Positions 23,956 through 35,333 of a DNA stretch of 64,000 nucleotides are shown one piece after another (the first letter of the stretch is position 1; the number at the start of each line of letters is the position of its first letter). Both the position numbers and the translations under genes were made by a program. The notes under the pieces were generated by a model that saw only the letters and a program-made list of their open reading frames with translations, did not search any database and was not told the origin of the DNA. The stretch lies in the NCBI RefSeq assembly GCF_905220365.1, contig NC_061140.1, positions 7,256,501-7,320,500 on the forward strand, written 5' to 3'. Source of the stretch: Vanessa cardui. Its lineage: Eukaryota; Arthropoda; Insecta; Lepidoptera; Nymphalidae.

Positions 23956-25029
23956 TCACAAGAAATCAATTTTTGCCCTCAGATCAGACTTAAGCTGTTT
24001 AAATTTAGATTGTTTCACAATTGGCTGGTGTTTCGATTTTTGCTCCTTATAATATTTTAACATTTGGTTTAAGTTTTCTTTATTTAAAATTTTCTTGTCA
24101 TTTTTTAAGTCATTCTGTAATGCTGTTAGTGAAATTTTCCCTTTCTTGTAATCTTCAATCATATTTCCTAACATCTTATGTTTTGATGCAGTCAGTGAAA
24201 ATTGTTTTTTCAATTCGTCGCTATTAATGTTTTTTAAGAAGTCCAAATTTGTTAGTGAATAATTTTTAAATTTTGAATTTATTTTCTTACTGTCTATGTT
24301 TTTGAAAATATTATTCTTATTTTTCTTAGATTCGAATTGATCTAATAACTTATTGAGATCTTGACTGTTCATTTTATTTATGTCCATTATCTGTTTATCA
24401 GATAGCTGAGTAAAGGAGAAATTACCCTTTTTATAATCATTAATCATATTTCGAAATATAATACTTTTTGATGGAGTCAAGGTAACCTTTTGTCTCAAGT
24501 TTTCGTAACTTTTAAGCAATGCACTTTTATTTTCATATTTCTTGGCAAATTTATTAAACCTACTCTTTTCTTCTTTATTTAAAAATAATTTGGAATCTTT
24601 TAATATATCGAGAGATAAATTTCTTTCTTTAAAATCGGTGATAAGTGATTTCAATCTTCCCAACGATTTAGGTTCAAAATATTTATCAACTTCATCAATA
24701 AATGCATTTTTCATCGGAATACTTTTTGTCGATTTGTACATATAATTTTTGAAAAGTGTGATTATTGGCTTTTTAGTGGAAAGTTTATCCATATCTTTAT
24801 TGAGAGCCTCTTCACTTTTATTAAGTTTCAGATTATCTCTAATCTGTGGATCTGGTATACCGAAAACGTTCTTTTTGATGCATCGTTTTATTCTTCTGCA
24901 ACACCATCTAAGAATTCTACGTCTACATCTTTGACAGCAAGTTCTTTTCTTCTTTGGCCTTATTTTTCCTAGCTTTACTCCTAAAAATAATAATATTAAT
25001 ACGAATGATAATTGTAAAAAATATATCAT
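23956..25029 (-). CDS. Lys-rich protein with Cys/Arg cluster and degenerate repeats, 357 residues
   Basis: Read unspliced from the ATG at 25029 it starts with a signal peptide (MIYFLQLSFVLILLFLGVKLG). Next comes a very basic Cys/Arg cluster at about 25-53 (TCCQRCRRRILRWCCRRIKR, then C). About 300 residues follow, rich in Lys, Asn, Leu and Ser and predicted helical. At least three degenerate copies of a segment are seen: LTPSKSIIFRNMINDYKKGN (about 185-205), LTASKHKMLGNMIEDYKKGK (about 285-305) and LGRLKSLITDFKERNLSLD (about 120-140). A second reading is open: an ATG at 25071 with a good GTAAGT donor at 25040 and a TTATTTTTAG acceptor at 24981 would remove a 60-base intron and replace the signal peptide by MFKNLFKRKKR. 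It lies between the two Cys-module genes. No family recognised. Confidence 0.7.
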   Translation of the reverse strand: MIYFLQLSFVLILLFLGVKLGKIRPKKKRTCCQRCRRRILRWCCRRIKRCIKKNVFGIPDPQIRDNLKLNKSEEALNKDMDKLSTKKPIITLFKNYMYKSTKSIPMKNAFIDEVDKYFEPKSLGRLKSLITDFKERNLSLDILKDSKLFLNKEEKSRFNKFAKKYENKSALLKSYENLRQKVTLTPSKSIIFRNMINDYKKGNFSFTQLSDKQIMDINKMNSQDLNKLLDQFESKKNKNNIFKNIDSKKINSKFKNYSLTNLDFLKNINSDELKKQFSLTASKHKMLGNMIEDYKKGKISLTALQNDLKNDKKILNKENLNQMLKYYKEQKSKHQPIVKQSKFKQLKSDLRAKIDFL

Positions 25030-25071
25030 TTAGCACTTACTTTTTTTGCGTTTGAACAAATTTTTGAACAT

Positions 25072-25718
25072 ATTAAGACGTATGTATCATAATTTATACA
25101 TTTCTGGTTGATATATTTATGTGAAACGGAACTCTCATTTTGAGCATTTGCACGCCAAATACATGGTGAAGCAAAGGTACTAATAACTTTTTTTAGTAAT
25201 GCTATAATGCTGATCTATGTATCTGCGCTTGTTAGCGCATAATATTCTGCCAATGACATGTATGGAGGGAAAACCTTAATAACCTTAGTCTAGGCATTGT
25301 CTGAAAATGAACTCGTATCACCGTAAACGTTATGACAACGATGACATAAAATCAATATAAATTGTAGGTAAAAAATATTGGAATAAAATATATTGGACCT
25401 CATTATTCCTACCTCTTACACTTATACTATCCGTTATTTATTTCATTTTGAAATCTTCAGGTTACCATTAATCAGTTTGACTTAAAAATATCACCATCAT
25501 CTGAATTCCTTAAAAGCCATAAATAAGAATTTACTCATATGTAACACAGAACAAAATTATTTTCATAAGTAACAATAATGATCTAATTTATTTCGTCTTA
25601 TATCACTTATTATATAAGCTTATTTTATTTGTTACTGACTGTACTTTAATTAATAGTCACAGAAATCAAATTAAATTTGATGAATTAGTACACCCATATC
25701 AATTTTTATTAACAAACA
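25072..25718. other. Spacer between divergent genes
   Basis: About 650 bases of AT-rich DNA between the start of the Lys-rich gene (minus) and the start of Cys-module gene B (plus). It must hold both promoters, but I see no convincing TATA box. Confidence 0.4.
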
Positions 25719-26663
25719 ATGTCAATGTTGTTATCAGTAAGTGCTGCTGTTTGGCTTATGCGAAATTATTATTCGAAATGAAAGTTCTTTTAAACTTTAA
25801 CCATACTTCGTAATACCTTAAGTAGTACTAGGTGCTACTGTAACCGAACAATCGTCAAGTTATTTTGAAAACATTAAGACTTTATTATTTTTGCAGGTTT
25901 GTTTTTTATTAAGTGCGATCATTAACAAAATCGAATCTGCACCTAAGCTTGGGAATATTTTGTTTGATCCATTATCGTACGATGCTAAACTCACAAGACG
26001 ATCGAACGAGTTGAACGACAGTCAAGAAGATTGGCTAGAGGAGAGCCTCAGAATGCCAGCGAAAAAAAAGAAAATAAAGAAAAGACGACTAAGAAGCCTT
26101 GCTTGGGTTATGATTACGACGAAACCCTTTGCAAAACAGTCGACGATAGAATTATTTGCGGTTACAATAAAAATAAAGGCAATATTAGCGACAAGATTGC
26201 TGACTTAGGAAATGGATGTAGAACTCGCGGTGGTAGATTAGAGTGTGGGTATTTAGAAGGGCCATTCAATAATCCAAGACGACCACCAGCTAGAGATGAA
26301 ATAGATATTGTCAAAGATAAACCATTAAAACTTCGGTATGGACCGACGAGAACATCAAGAATCCCTACACAATTAACGAATTCTACTAAAAATAATGACG
26401 TTACATTAAATGTGACGTTAAACCAAACGAAAATTACAAAAACTTCTACTGTAAACGGGACAAATTTAAGTGTTTCCAGCACTAAAAAATTAACAGTAAT
26501 CTCTTCAACCGCTACAACGAGATTGATAAATAGTTCCACTGTCATTACTTCGCCGCACATAAAGTTATCGTCCATATCAAGAAGACAATATAATACTACA
26601 AAATTAAAAAGGTATTGCGTTGAAAAGAACGACCGTATTTTTTGTTATTTTATTAAACAGTAA
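25719..26663 (+). CDS. Secreted Cys-module protein B, frame broken at an A8 run
   Basis: Exon 1 is 25719-25736 (MSMLLS|GTAAGT). Exon 2 is 25897-26663 after TTTTTGCAG, phase 0. The signal peptide is MSMLLSVCFLLSAIINKIES. The exon-2 frame carries the signal peptide, a sequence around NILFDPLSYDAK, and DSQEDWLEE. All homology to protein A, from KPCLGYDYDETLC onward, is in a frame shifted by one base. The shift coincides with the A8 run at 26062-26069: one more A would join the two parts, giving about 261 residues. The modules are CKTVDDRIIC, CRTRGGRLEC and CVEKNDRIFC, with GYNKN and GYLEGPFNNPRRPP between, as in protein A. The linker before the last module is rich in Thr, Asn and Ser with many N-glycosylation sequons. 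Whether the break is real, an assembly error or bypassed is open. Confidence 0.75.
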
Positions 26664-28339
26664 CATAACATTATTATAAATATTTTAGATTACATTTTTC
26701 TTAATTAAACTTTTTACTTGAATTTTTCTTTTCTTCTGAGTCCTTTAAGTTTTAAAATTGATAATATATAATAAGTAAAACTTCTTTGAGTCCTCAACTT
26801 ACGTCTTTATAATTATGTGATTTCGTGTTTTATACTTAAAGTAACAGTATTGCAATGTCATATAAGCTTTGTATAGATTCACAAATTAACGCAACGAATT
26901 AAAAAAAGTTCAGTACCAAGGAAATATTGTGTTTAATTTATTTTAAAATATTTATCGTTCATATAAAACGATTTAATATTTTTTATAATGTTAGAATCTT
27001 TATATTCTTTTACATTACGCGTACTTGCTACAGAAATAACCTTATTCTCTTAAATTCCTAAAAAAGATATCTCCTTATAGAGCCGAGATTTAAATGAAGT
27101 ACATGAACAAATGGCATCGTTTTTTACTTCACAAAATGTAATTAAATCCGATAGAAAATAGGATTTAGACTTCAAATATCAAATATGTATTTATTTACTT
27201 TCCTTTATATCCGTCGTTTAATACTAATAAAAATATTATTTTCTCTAAACCATGCTTTGAGTTATTGGACGCTCATTTTTAAATTGTAGATTAATAAATG
27301 TCGCTGAATACTAACGTGGACTTCTTTTCTATTCTCCAAATGTGATTTTATTGTTGTTTTGATCGAAATTAAACTTTTTAAATCAGTAAAGGATCCTATT
27401 CAAATTTTAATTAATTTTCATTATCCTGTTCACCTTGAAATCAAGATTACAAATTGTCTGTTTACGCAGTTTGAAAGAGTAGTTACTTTTTTTAGTGGGT
27501 TTATTTCTATTATAAATACACATTTTTAAAATAATATTCAACGAAAATTTATTTACAAAGATATAGAAAATAACGATTTACTTCAAAAATATTCTATATA
27601 AATACTTTTTACAAATCCTTATATAAATATAATTTTATTTTACTGATAATTTTTAACTTAATTTGTGTACAATATTTATAAGGTATTTTTTATTGTATTT
27701 ATATATTTATTTTGAGCTTATGGAAAGATAATTTTAATTTGGATTTATAATAAGTATTGTTTTGAATAGCAAGTCTGTTTAAATTAGAGATTAATTCAAA
27801 ATATTTTTTTCCTAAATAAATAAACCGTTAGAAACTGTTTACATAATATACAATAACATACATAACAGTAAAAAGTATTTTAATTAAAATGAACACATTA
27901 ATGATTACTTCAATCAAAGCGACTATGAGGTTTTTATAATGACTAATGAGAATATAATTATTTTTAATTTATCTATAATTATTTCCTTAAGATCTCGCAT
28001 ATTATTTTTAAAGTAAATAACATACAACAAAGATGAACTGATGTTATGATTCTTTGGGATACACTTGTTCTTGGTATATTTTACTCCAGTGAAGTGTGTC
28101 AGAGCCATAACATCTTAGACTTTCTAGTTCGCATTACATCTCCAGTATAAGGAATTATTTGTACATTTTCGCGTTTCGATTGAAGTGATTGACTAATAAA
28201 AAAAAGTTGCAACTAATTAATAAAAATATATTTTATAATTTCTAAAGAATTTGCTAACTTGAATGCCTTATTCTGAGGAAAAGGCCCGGGTAGCGTTCAA
28301 GTCTCTTTTTAATTCGAATTTTAATTCAAATTTGTTGGC

Positions 28340-28605
28340 AGACTGATATACAGGCCTGCTGAAGTGGTCATAATTGACAGTCATTCCTTACATAGTCAAA
28401 GCCCTACAAACCTTAGGCATTAAGATCTTACTACACTACAATGTGACGTCCTAATGATGATGATGTGCCTGCAGTAAGACTGCCCACTTAGCCTTCAAAC
28501 CGGAACACAATAGTATTTAAATATTATATGTTTAGTGGTACATTGTGTCATGAGTATGTGGTACCACCAAGTAGCAAATGCCAAAACAATTACATACAAT
28601 CTTAC
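28340..28605 (-). mobile_element. SINE of nymphalid (Metulj-like) type, degraded
   Basis: Minus-strand, much diverged copy of the element at 30722-30990. It keeps AGCCTTCAAACCGGAACACAA and GTGGTACCACCAAGT. Confidence 0.5.
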
Positions 28606-30519
28606 TAGCTTAAAAATGTCATGACTACACAAAATACAGATTCTGGAAGTGTTTCAAGCAGATTATCGATTTATCAATGAACAATATTTTTTTTTTAATA
28701 AGTACATACATTATAATGTACACAAGGAGTTTAAGTTTGCAATTTTATGTAACATATGATTAAAAATGAGACAATACATATTAATAAAAGGGATTTATTA
28801 GTCATATTATCGTCGCAGATTATAAGTCATCACTTCGCTTTATAATTATTTAATAAAATACAAATTCAAAAATTTTATAATATCACAGACTTTGCTTACG
28901 CATACGAAACTAATATCTATTAAAAATAATTATTTCAGAATAAATTACACAGGTATATTGCGGTATGACTTGGCGGGTTTTATTCAATATTTATTATTTG
29001 GAAGATTTCAAATCATCATGGGTTTTTGCATAAACGTTGTCAGTCATACAAATCAACATAGGGTACCTAAAAGTTGCACCCTAACACACACATACATACA
29101 CCGGAATCTACATACGTTGTATCAATGACTTATAACACAATACTTTGATTTATACTTGCGTCATTATTTATTTAAGACGTTTGCACTTGTTCGGAAAACC
29201 CTGTTTGGAAATAAACTACACAAAGTTAATGCCTTCAAATAGTGTTTACTTTGGATTTGTTTAGAAATTAATCGATTAAGCAAGGCCGAAAGGCCAGATA
29301 ATAATAAAAAGTCAGATAAAAGTATACGTTCAAGGCAATTAAGGGACCTCAAAGTTTTCGTATTAACTGCATATTAAGAAATACTAATGAAAACATTACT
29401 GTAGCTACTGTTACGAGAGTAACCTTAGCCTTCAATACGGTGTTATGACATTTGATTCTATATCATAATTTATATCACATTATTATTGCATATTATTAAT
29501 ATAGCAGGAGCTATTGAATTTTCTTTATTATATACAATTATTATTGTAATTAATTGATCAAGAATTTGTTAAACTGTAATTAATATTATTTTATATGGCA
29601 TAGCATTTAATACTGGCATGTAACACTATTTCTTATTTTAAATATGATTAAGCTGTCAATAGAAAACAATTGGACGATAGCGTGGCATTCTAACAAAAGA
29701 TAGAGACATTGAAGCATCATTGTAAAACGATAATATTATTTTGGCCATCCCGAACTACTGAAATTACACTACTTAATATTAACACTGATTTTTCGCACGA
29801 TTTTTCGATTGATTCGCACCTGTTTTTGTTGTTTCAAATATCAATGTGAATGAGGTGTCTCATTTATAAGGACGTTGTATGTTTCAATTCCTAGTGAGTG
29901 TATTTATTATTGAATGCCGAATCAACTTCGTTTATACTTCCCTCTAATTGCACAAAAGATCAATCCCTTAATCAAACAAACTTCAACATTCTTCTGTAAT
30001 AAATTCCATCCCTGGGGCCTCTATAATTTGCTATAGTTTATAAGCAAAAACATCCGATCTCGAAAAAAAAAAAACACGTTTGCAAAATAAAATTCGCATC
30101 GTTAAAAAAATATTCGTTGACTCCTCTTTATTTCCCAGGGCCTCGAAGCCCTTAAAACAATTATTGCCAATTTTCATTTAGTACGCCTTATAAAATGTCA
30201 TACTTGTTTACGTTTTATACATATGCAGCAACATACAAACATGCCGATTAGAAACGTAAAAAATCATTTTCCATACTAATAAAATTAATTCACTTAGAAA
30301 TGGAATATTTTTATAATAAATTCTTACATATTATTTTAATGTGCTATTGTCATTCAAAAGACGTAATTACAACCAAATTCCTAGAAAAATATTTTTATGA
30401 CGCATCTTGAAACGACGTTACACTACAAAAATGACCTCGAAAGATAATCGTAGTTTAAAAAAACAACTTAACCTGTTTTCGTACATCATTCATCATTGGA
30501 ATAACAGAATTATAAAGAA

Positions 30520-30690
30520 CTAGCGACCCGCCCCGGTTTCGCCCGGGTAATTTATATTTATCGTTATATTTTGAACAAATTACACAAAAGACATTATAAA
30601 TTGTAGCTGTTGTGTTATTCTTATGTATCCTTTATAGCTGTAAAATTTCATGCAAAAATTTTGTGAATAAACATACATACTTTCGTCCAT
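30520..30690 (-). mobile_element. Helitron-like terminal fragment
   Basis: It begins ACTAGCGACCCGCCCCGGTT then CGCCCGGGT, the complement of the usual Helitron 3' hairpin and CTAGT end. The body differs from the other Helitron copies here, so it is another subfamily. Confidence 0.5.
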
Positions 30691-30721
30691 TCTCACAAGC
30701 TTTGGCATTTATAATATTATT

Positions 30722-30990
30722 TTCTTGGTGGTAGGGCTTTGTGCAAGCCCATCTGGGTGGGTATCACCCACTCATCAGTTATTCTATCGACAAATAACAG
30801 TATTCAATATTGTTGTGTTCCGGTTTGAAGGGTGAGTGAGCCAGTGTAACTACAGGCACAAGGGACATTAATATCTTAGTTCCCAAGGTTGATGGCACAT
30901 TGAAGATGTAAGTAATAGTTAATATTTCTTACAGCGTCATTGTCTATGGGTGATGACCGCCAACCTATACCATAAAAATAATATATTAGT
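30722..30990 (+). mobile_element. SINE of nymphalid (Metulj-like) type, best copy
   Basis: Starts CTTGGTGGTAGGGCTTTGTG, continues with GGGTATCACCCACTCATCAG, TGTTGTGTTCCGGTTTGAAG, AACTACAGGCACAAGGGACA, CTTAGTTCCCAAGG and ends at CCAACCTATACCATAAAAA. This is the reference for the other partial copies in the window. Confidence 0.75.
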
Positions 30991-31831
30991 AGGATGTATA
31001 TGTATGTATTTCTCGACAACTTTTGTTTCCATAGAGCCGCTTCAAACTAACATTGGTCATTACTTCAGAATCAAGATTATGGGAAATTCCTGACATGTTA
31101 TTCAATATTAAAGCATGTGTCTACTTACACGTAAATCCCCATACATAATGACATCCCTTCAAAGACAGATTCAGAAACAATGAATTAGAACGACAAGATT
31201 ATCACATAGCTCGTGAATGTGTGTAAATATATGTACGCGTATATCTTACTTATTAACTGTGATAATCAATTTTTTGAGCAATACACAAGTCTAACATTTT
31301 CTTAATTAATTTATTTATTAATAAGCAAAATTTATTAATTAATTAAAAAAATGTTAGTTGTTATGTTATGTTGACGCAGATTTATACGTATATTGGAATT
31401 TATTTGTCATTTATATTCCGTATGAATACTATATTTTGAGAATAAAAAAAAATGCTAAAACTAAAATCGTAATGCTGTCTTGTAACAAAAACATTAAAGC
31501 ACACTAAAAGAAATAAAAATTTAAAATCAAAGGTAACAAACATAAAAAAATATCATAAAGAAGAACTCTAAACTAATTTACATAAAATGATTTTAAAGAT
31601 TGTAAAGATGAAAAAGTTTTGGAATTCTAAAAACACGAAGTACAAAACCATAAAAATGTATGACAATAAAAAGGTTTAGAATAACCCAATATATGATACT
31701 TTAATACAACGTATTTCATCTATAATAAAAACAATTAAGGCAATTTACGTATGCATATACAAGATGAGATACGCAGCGGTTATTTACCTATAGAAGATTA
31801 GTCACAAGGAGGTGTGGACGAGTAACATACG

Positions 31832-31839
31832 TATAAATA
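31832..31839 (+). promoter_or_regulatory. TATA box of the Trp/Gly-rich protein gene
   Basis: TATAAATA 57 bases before the ATG at 31889, in a locally GC-richer promoter (AGGTCGGCACCACGGGCC). Confidence 0.75.
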
Positions 31840-31888
31840 GGTCGGCACCACGGGCCAGAGACCACACTGTACAGCACATATTAGCACC

Positions 31889-32442
31889 ATGAACACTGTA
31901 AGTACAGACCATAGTTTAATAAAATCTCGTATTTATGTGATTTATTACAAGTTTTTAATAAAATTTTATCAACTAATAATAAATTTAAAGTGCAAAAAGT
32001 CATAATAATAAAGAAATATTTTAAACAATGTTATGTTTAAATAAAAGTGATATTTTTATTACTATTTTTTTTTTTTCTAATTTGAACATTTCTTTTGCAG
32101 GTAGCGTCTGTAAGCTTGGTGATATGCGTATGCATGGCATACGCATTAGCACTGCCTAGCCCATTGGCACCTGCGAGTTCTCCAGTAGAGCATGAAGCAT
32201 CCGCTGAAAGTTTAGTTCCTGAAGAGTCCCGGTGGGGTGGCTATGGGGGTCGTGGATGGGGCGGCGGCCGCGGCTGGGGCGGCGGCCATGGGGGCCGTGG
32301 ATGGGGAGGCCGAGGTGGTGGTTTCGGTGGCGGATATGGGGGCGGTTACGGCGGCGGTTATGGCGGCGGTTTTGGAGGTGGCTTCGGAGGTGGTTACGGC
32401 GGTGGATACGGTGGCGGCTACGGTGGCGGCTGGGGACGTTAA
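31889..32442 (+). CDS. Secreted Trp/Gly-rich protein, 116 residues
   Basis: Exon 1 is 31889-31897 (MNT|GTAAGT). Exon 2 is 32101-32442 after TTTCTTTTGCAG, phase 0. The signal peptide core is VASVSLVICVCMAYALA, cut probably before LPSPLAP. An acidic, Ala/Pro/Glu-rich segment follows (residues about 21-45, ending ESLVPEESR). The rest is nearly all Gly with Tyr, Trp, Phe and Arg: GWGGG, GHGGRGWGG, then GGGY/GGGF repeats to a final GGGWGR. The layout signal - acidic propiece ending in Arg - Gly-rich chain resembles insect Gly-rich cuticle or GYGG-type peptide precursors. AATAAA at 32490-32495. Codon use is GC-richer than its surroundings because of the Gly codons. Open frames in other frames here are artefacts of the repeat. 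Confidence 0.85.
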
Positions 32443-34126
32443 ACGTAATACATCCGAAAATTGGAAACTTCACTGTGATTATGATTTTTAATAAATTTTA
32501 GTACAATTTATTTGTGTGTTTATGTGAATCAATCTCGGTCAGCCATTTAAAATTAAATCCTTAATATAAAAGTGAAACGTGACATTAAATAATTATATGT
32601 CCATTGCCATAAATTCAATTACCAATTTCCTTATTTAAATACTCCTATTCCTTTAAATTCATCATAAGCTTACCTTAACCTATTTCTTTTGGGGTTACTG
32701 TAGTGTCAAATGTACGGTCAGCATTTGTTGGACATTTATGAATGACAAATGCATTATATTTTATGCATATATTATGCAAATATTTCTTTATAAAAAGATC
32801 TAAGCTGAAAATAATCTAAAAGCTTATAAATATCTTCCTCTAACGAATATATGTTAAGGACATGATAATTTAATAAAAACTTAACCGTGTTTGACTTGAG
32901 ATTCAAGAAGAATCTTGAATCTTCTAAAACTTCCCTTACTAATATGATTCAAACATTGTAAAAACCGAACCATGTAGGCTCGCTATAAAGTAAGTGACGT
33001 TAATTATCGATTGAGGAAAAACACAAATCTAATATTTATGTATAAAATAATACATGGAGTGATAAATCACCGTGATATACCAAAAACAGTTAATGCTTCG
33101 AAAACAATGTGTTGTATTTGCCGATTTAATAAACATTAGTAAAATAAATATTACCCAGTATATAATGCCTCTGAAGTAAAGCCTAGCTGGCGAAATAAAA
33201 AACTTTAAAACAAATAATCTTACGGTTTTATTTGTAAAAGTATTTTTTTTTTCAAAGAACAAGACAGAGCATTCCTATTTTTCATTTATAACAAACATAA
33301 ATTTACACTTTTATTGAGTATGGTTTATAAAATCAAAGGGAACACACAAGTGGTACAACATGAAATGGATGTACAATATGTGTCTTGCGTATTTTTTGCG
33401 TGAAGATATTCGAACTACATTCCCTCACGAGCTGAGTATAATTATTAAAAGTTAAATATTATCTATGAAAAAAAAACAAAACACAGCTAAATTAATGAAT
33501 ATTAGTTTTGTTTTCTGTTTTATTTTTTTTTATTTAATCCAATCTGATCTTCTTCAAAGGGCCGTGACTAGAATTAAATGACAAGTTACCTCAACGATGG
33601 TGGACAAACATAACACGATTGGCACGTAATAAATAAAACATTTTCGCCAATTACAAACTTTAATTCATTATTTGAATTACCAACTTTTCCAGTCTAAAAT
33701 AATGTACTTATTGATACATAAACAGCGAGTAACTTATCATATAATTATATTCCAAATATAAAAAACTAAATTCAGGTACAAAAATGGTGACCATTATATT
33801 TCTTATTAATTAGTTTATAAAATTAGTTATTTTGAATTATCAACAACCAAATAATTCAAAATTTCTACTACTAATATTAATTAGCATCCTTACAAATATA
33901 ACACAATTAATAGTTGTTTATAATGTTCGTTTGTTTTAAAATAAATACTGTGTCGGTATTGAAATTCAAAATTGCAAATACTTATATATACTTATTCAAC
34001 GTTTTCTAACTTTTTTATTTTATTTATTATTACTAAGAACTGTATAGAATGCCACCGAGACATCACCGTATATATATTTTATGCTTAAATACGTTTAATT
34101 CGTTCTTACAATAAAATTATTATACT

Positions 34127-34188
34127 AATTATCAAGGTGTTTTGTTCGTAATGGTTCTTAACATTACGAACAAAACACCTTGATAATT
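34127..34188. repeat. Perfect 27-base inverted repeat with 8-base loop
   Basis: Left arm 34127-34153, loop GTTCTTAA at 34154-34161, right arm 34162-34188. All 27 pairs match. It is in non-coding DNA about 420 bases from the mariner remnant. Confidence 0.9.
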
Positions 34189-34608
34189 ATTTTATATGTA
34201 AACTTTTAAATCAAATGCGTTGTGTGTAAGTGGTTTATGTTATTAAACTTTGAAATCGAATTATTTTTTTAAAATACTATTAAACTTTTAACTAAATAAG
34301 AAGAAAACGTTTTTTGACCAACTATTTTACCTATCAATATCACTGCAATTCTCGAATAGAAAAATTACGTTTTTTTTTTTTTTAATTTTTTATCTCTAAC
34401 CATGACTAAGAACTACAATAAATGGATATCAAAGTATTTAATGACATTTAAACATGCATTTTGCATTTTTTATAAAAACCGTAAAAAAATATTGCAGTAA
34501 ATTAACGTGAAAAAAGTATCATAATTAGTAGAACAAACAACATTTTCTATTGTTTTTGTTACGTACCTTTACGCAATTCTTCTTTTTAACCTTTTAAAAT
34601 AGATAATA

Positions 34609-35333
34609 AAGGGTTTTCCAATACGGACTTGACAAATTTTTTACAAAATAAAATGAAGACCATTTGAGATATTTAAAAAACTTTATTTTCAAGTTGAAGT
34701 AAATTCAAAACATTTATGAATGAAATTCGACTTCGCTCATATGGCCAACGCGGGCACGTTGGTTGATTCGTTGGACCCAATTTTCAATAACTCGGTCACA
34801 CGTTTCGGCCGAAATGGCTGCCATTTCGCGTTCAATGTTGGCCTTCAGCTCTTCCAACGTCTTATAGGCTTCTAAAGGCTTATTAGCATAGAGAAATGAC
34901 TCGATATAGTCCAAAAAAAATGTAAAGGCGTTAAATCGCACGAATGAGGCCAGCCGACTGGTCCATTTCTTGAGATAACACGCTTATCAAACTTGTTTTT
35001 CAATAAATCTACTAAATAACGAGTGCTCCGTGGCACGTGGATGCACCTGTTGAAACCATATGCTGTCCAACTCTGTATATTCCAACTTGGGCCAAAAATT
35101 GTAGTTAAAGCTCTTAAAGTAGCGACCACCGACTCCGAATTTCAATAGTAAATTGAAATTTACTTCTTAGTTGGTTGTTCGTTTAATTCACAATGATGAA
35201 AATGTACTGTAATGTAATTTAAATTATGTCTACTGAATAAACTGCCAGTCATACTTAACATCGAGCATGTTAGGTTAAGAGGTGCGTTTACAAACAACAT
35301 TCAAAATTGTCAAGTACCTATTGGAAAACCCCT
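34609..35333 (-). mobile_element. mariner-like element, internally deleted, with transposase remnant
   Basis: Termini AAGGGTTTTCCAATACG at 34609 and the matching inverted end (GTACCTATTGGAAAACCCCT, ending at 35333) are each flanked by TA, the mariner target. Inside, on the minus strand, are the C-terminal parts of a transposase: WPHSCDLTPLHFF, the region of the last catalytic Asp, and YANKPLEAYKTLEELKANIE ... VIENWVQRINQ. They lie in two frames (34714-34941 and 34872-35129), so the coding part is broken. At 725 bases it is about half the normal length; the 5' half of the transposase is missing. Confidence 0.8.

Larger units (their letters stand above)
26664..31831. other. Long gene-poor stretch with SINE and Helitron pieces
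   Basis: About 5 kb, very AT-rich. Only the repeats at 28340-28605, 30520-30690 and 30722-30990 are recognised. Open frames at 27923-28108 (minus), 28892-29128 (plus) and 29164-29352 (minus) have no supporting features. Confidence 0.5.

Noticed and set aside
32156..32501. Arg/His- and Ala/Val-rich frames overlapping the Trp/Gly-rich gene
   Set aside because: Frame shadows of GGN-rich codons; only the spliced frame has a signal peptide and TATA box.
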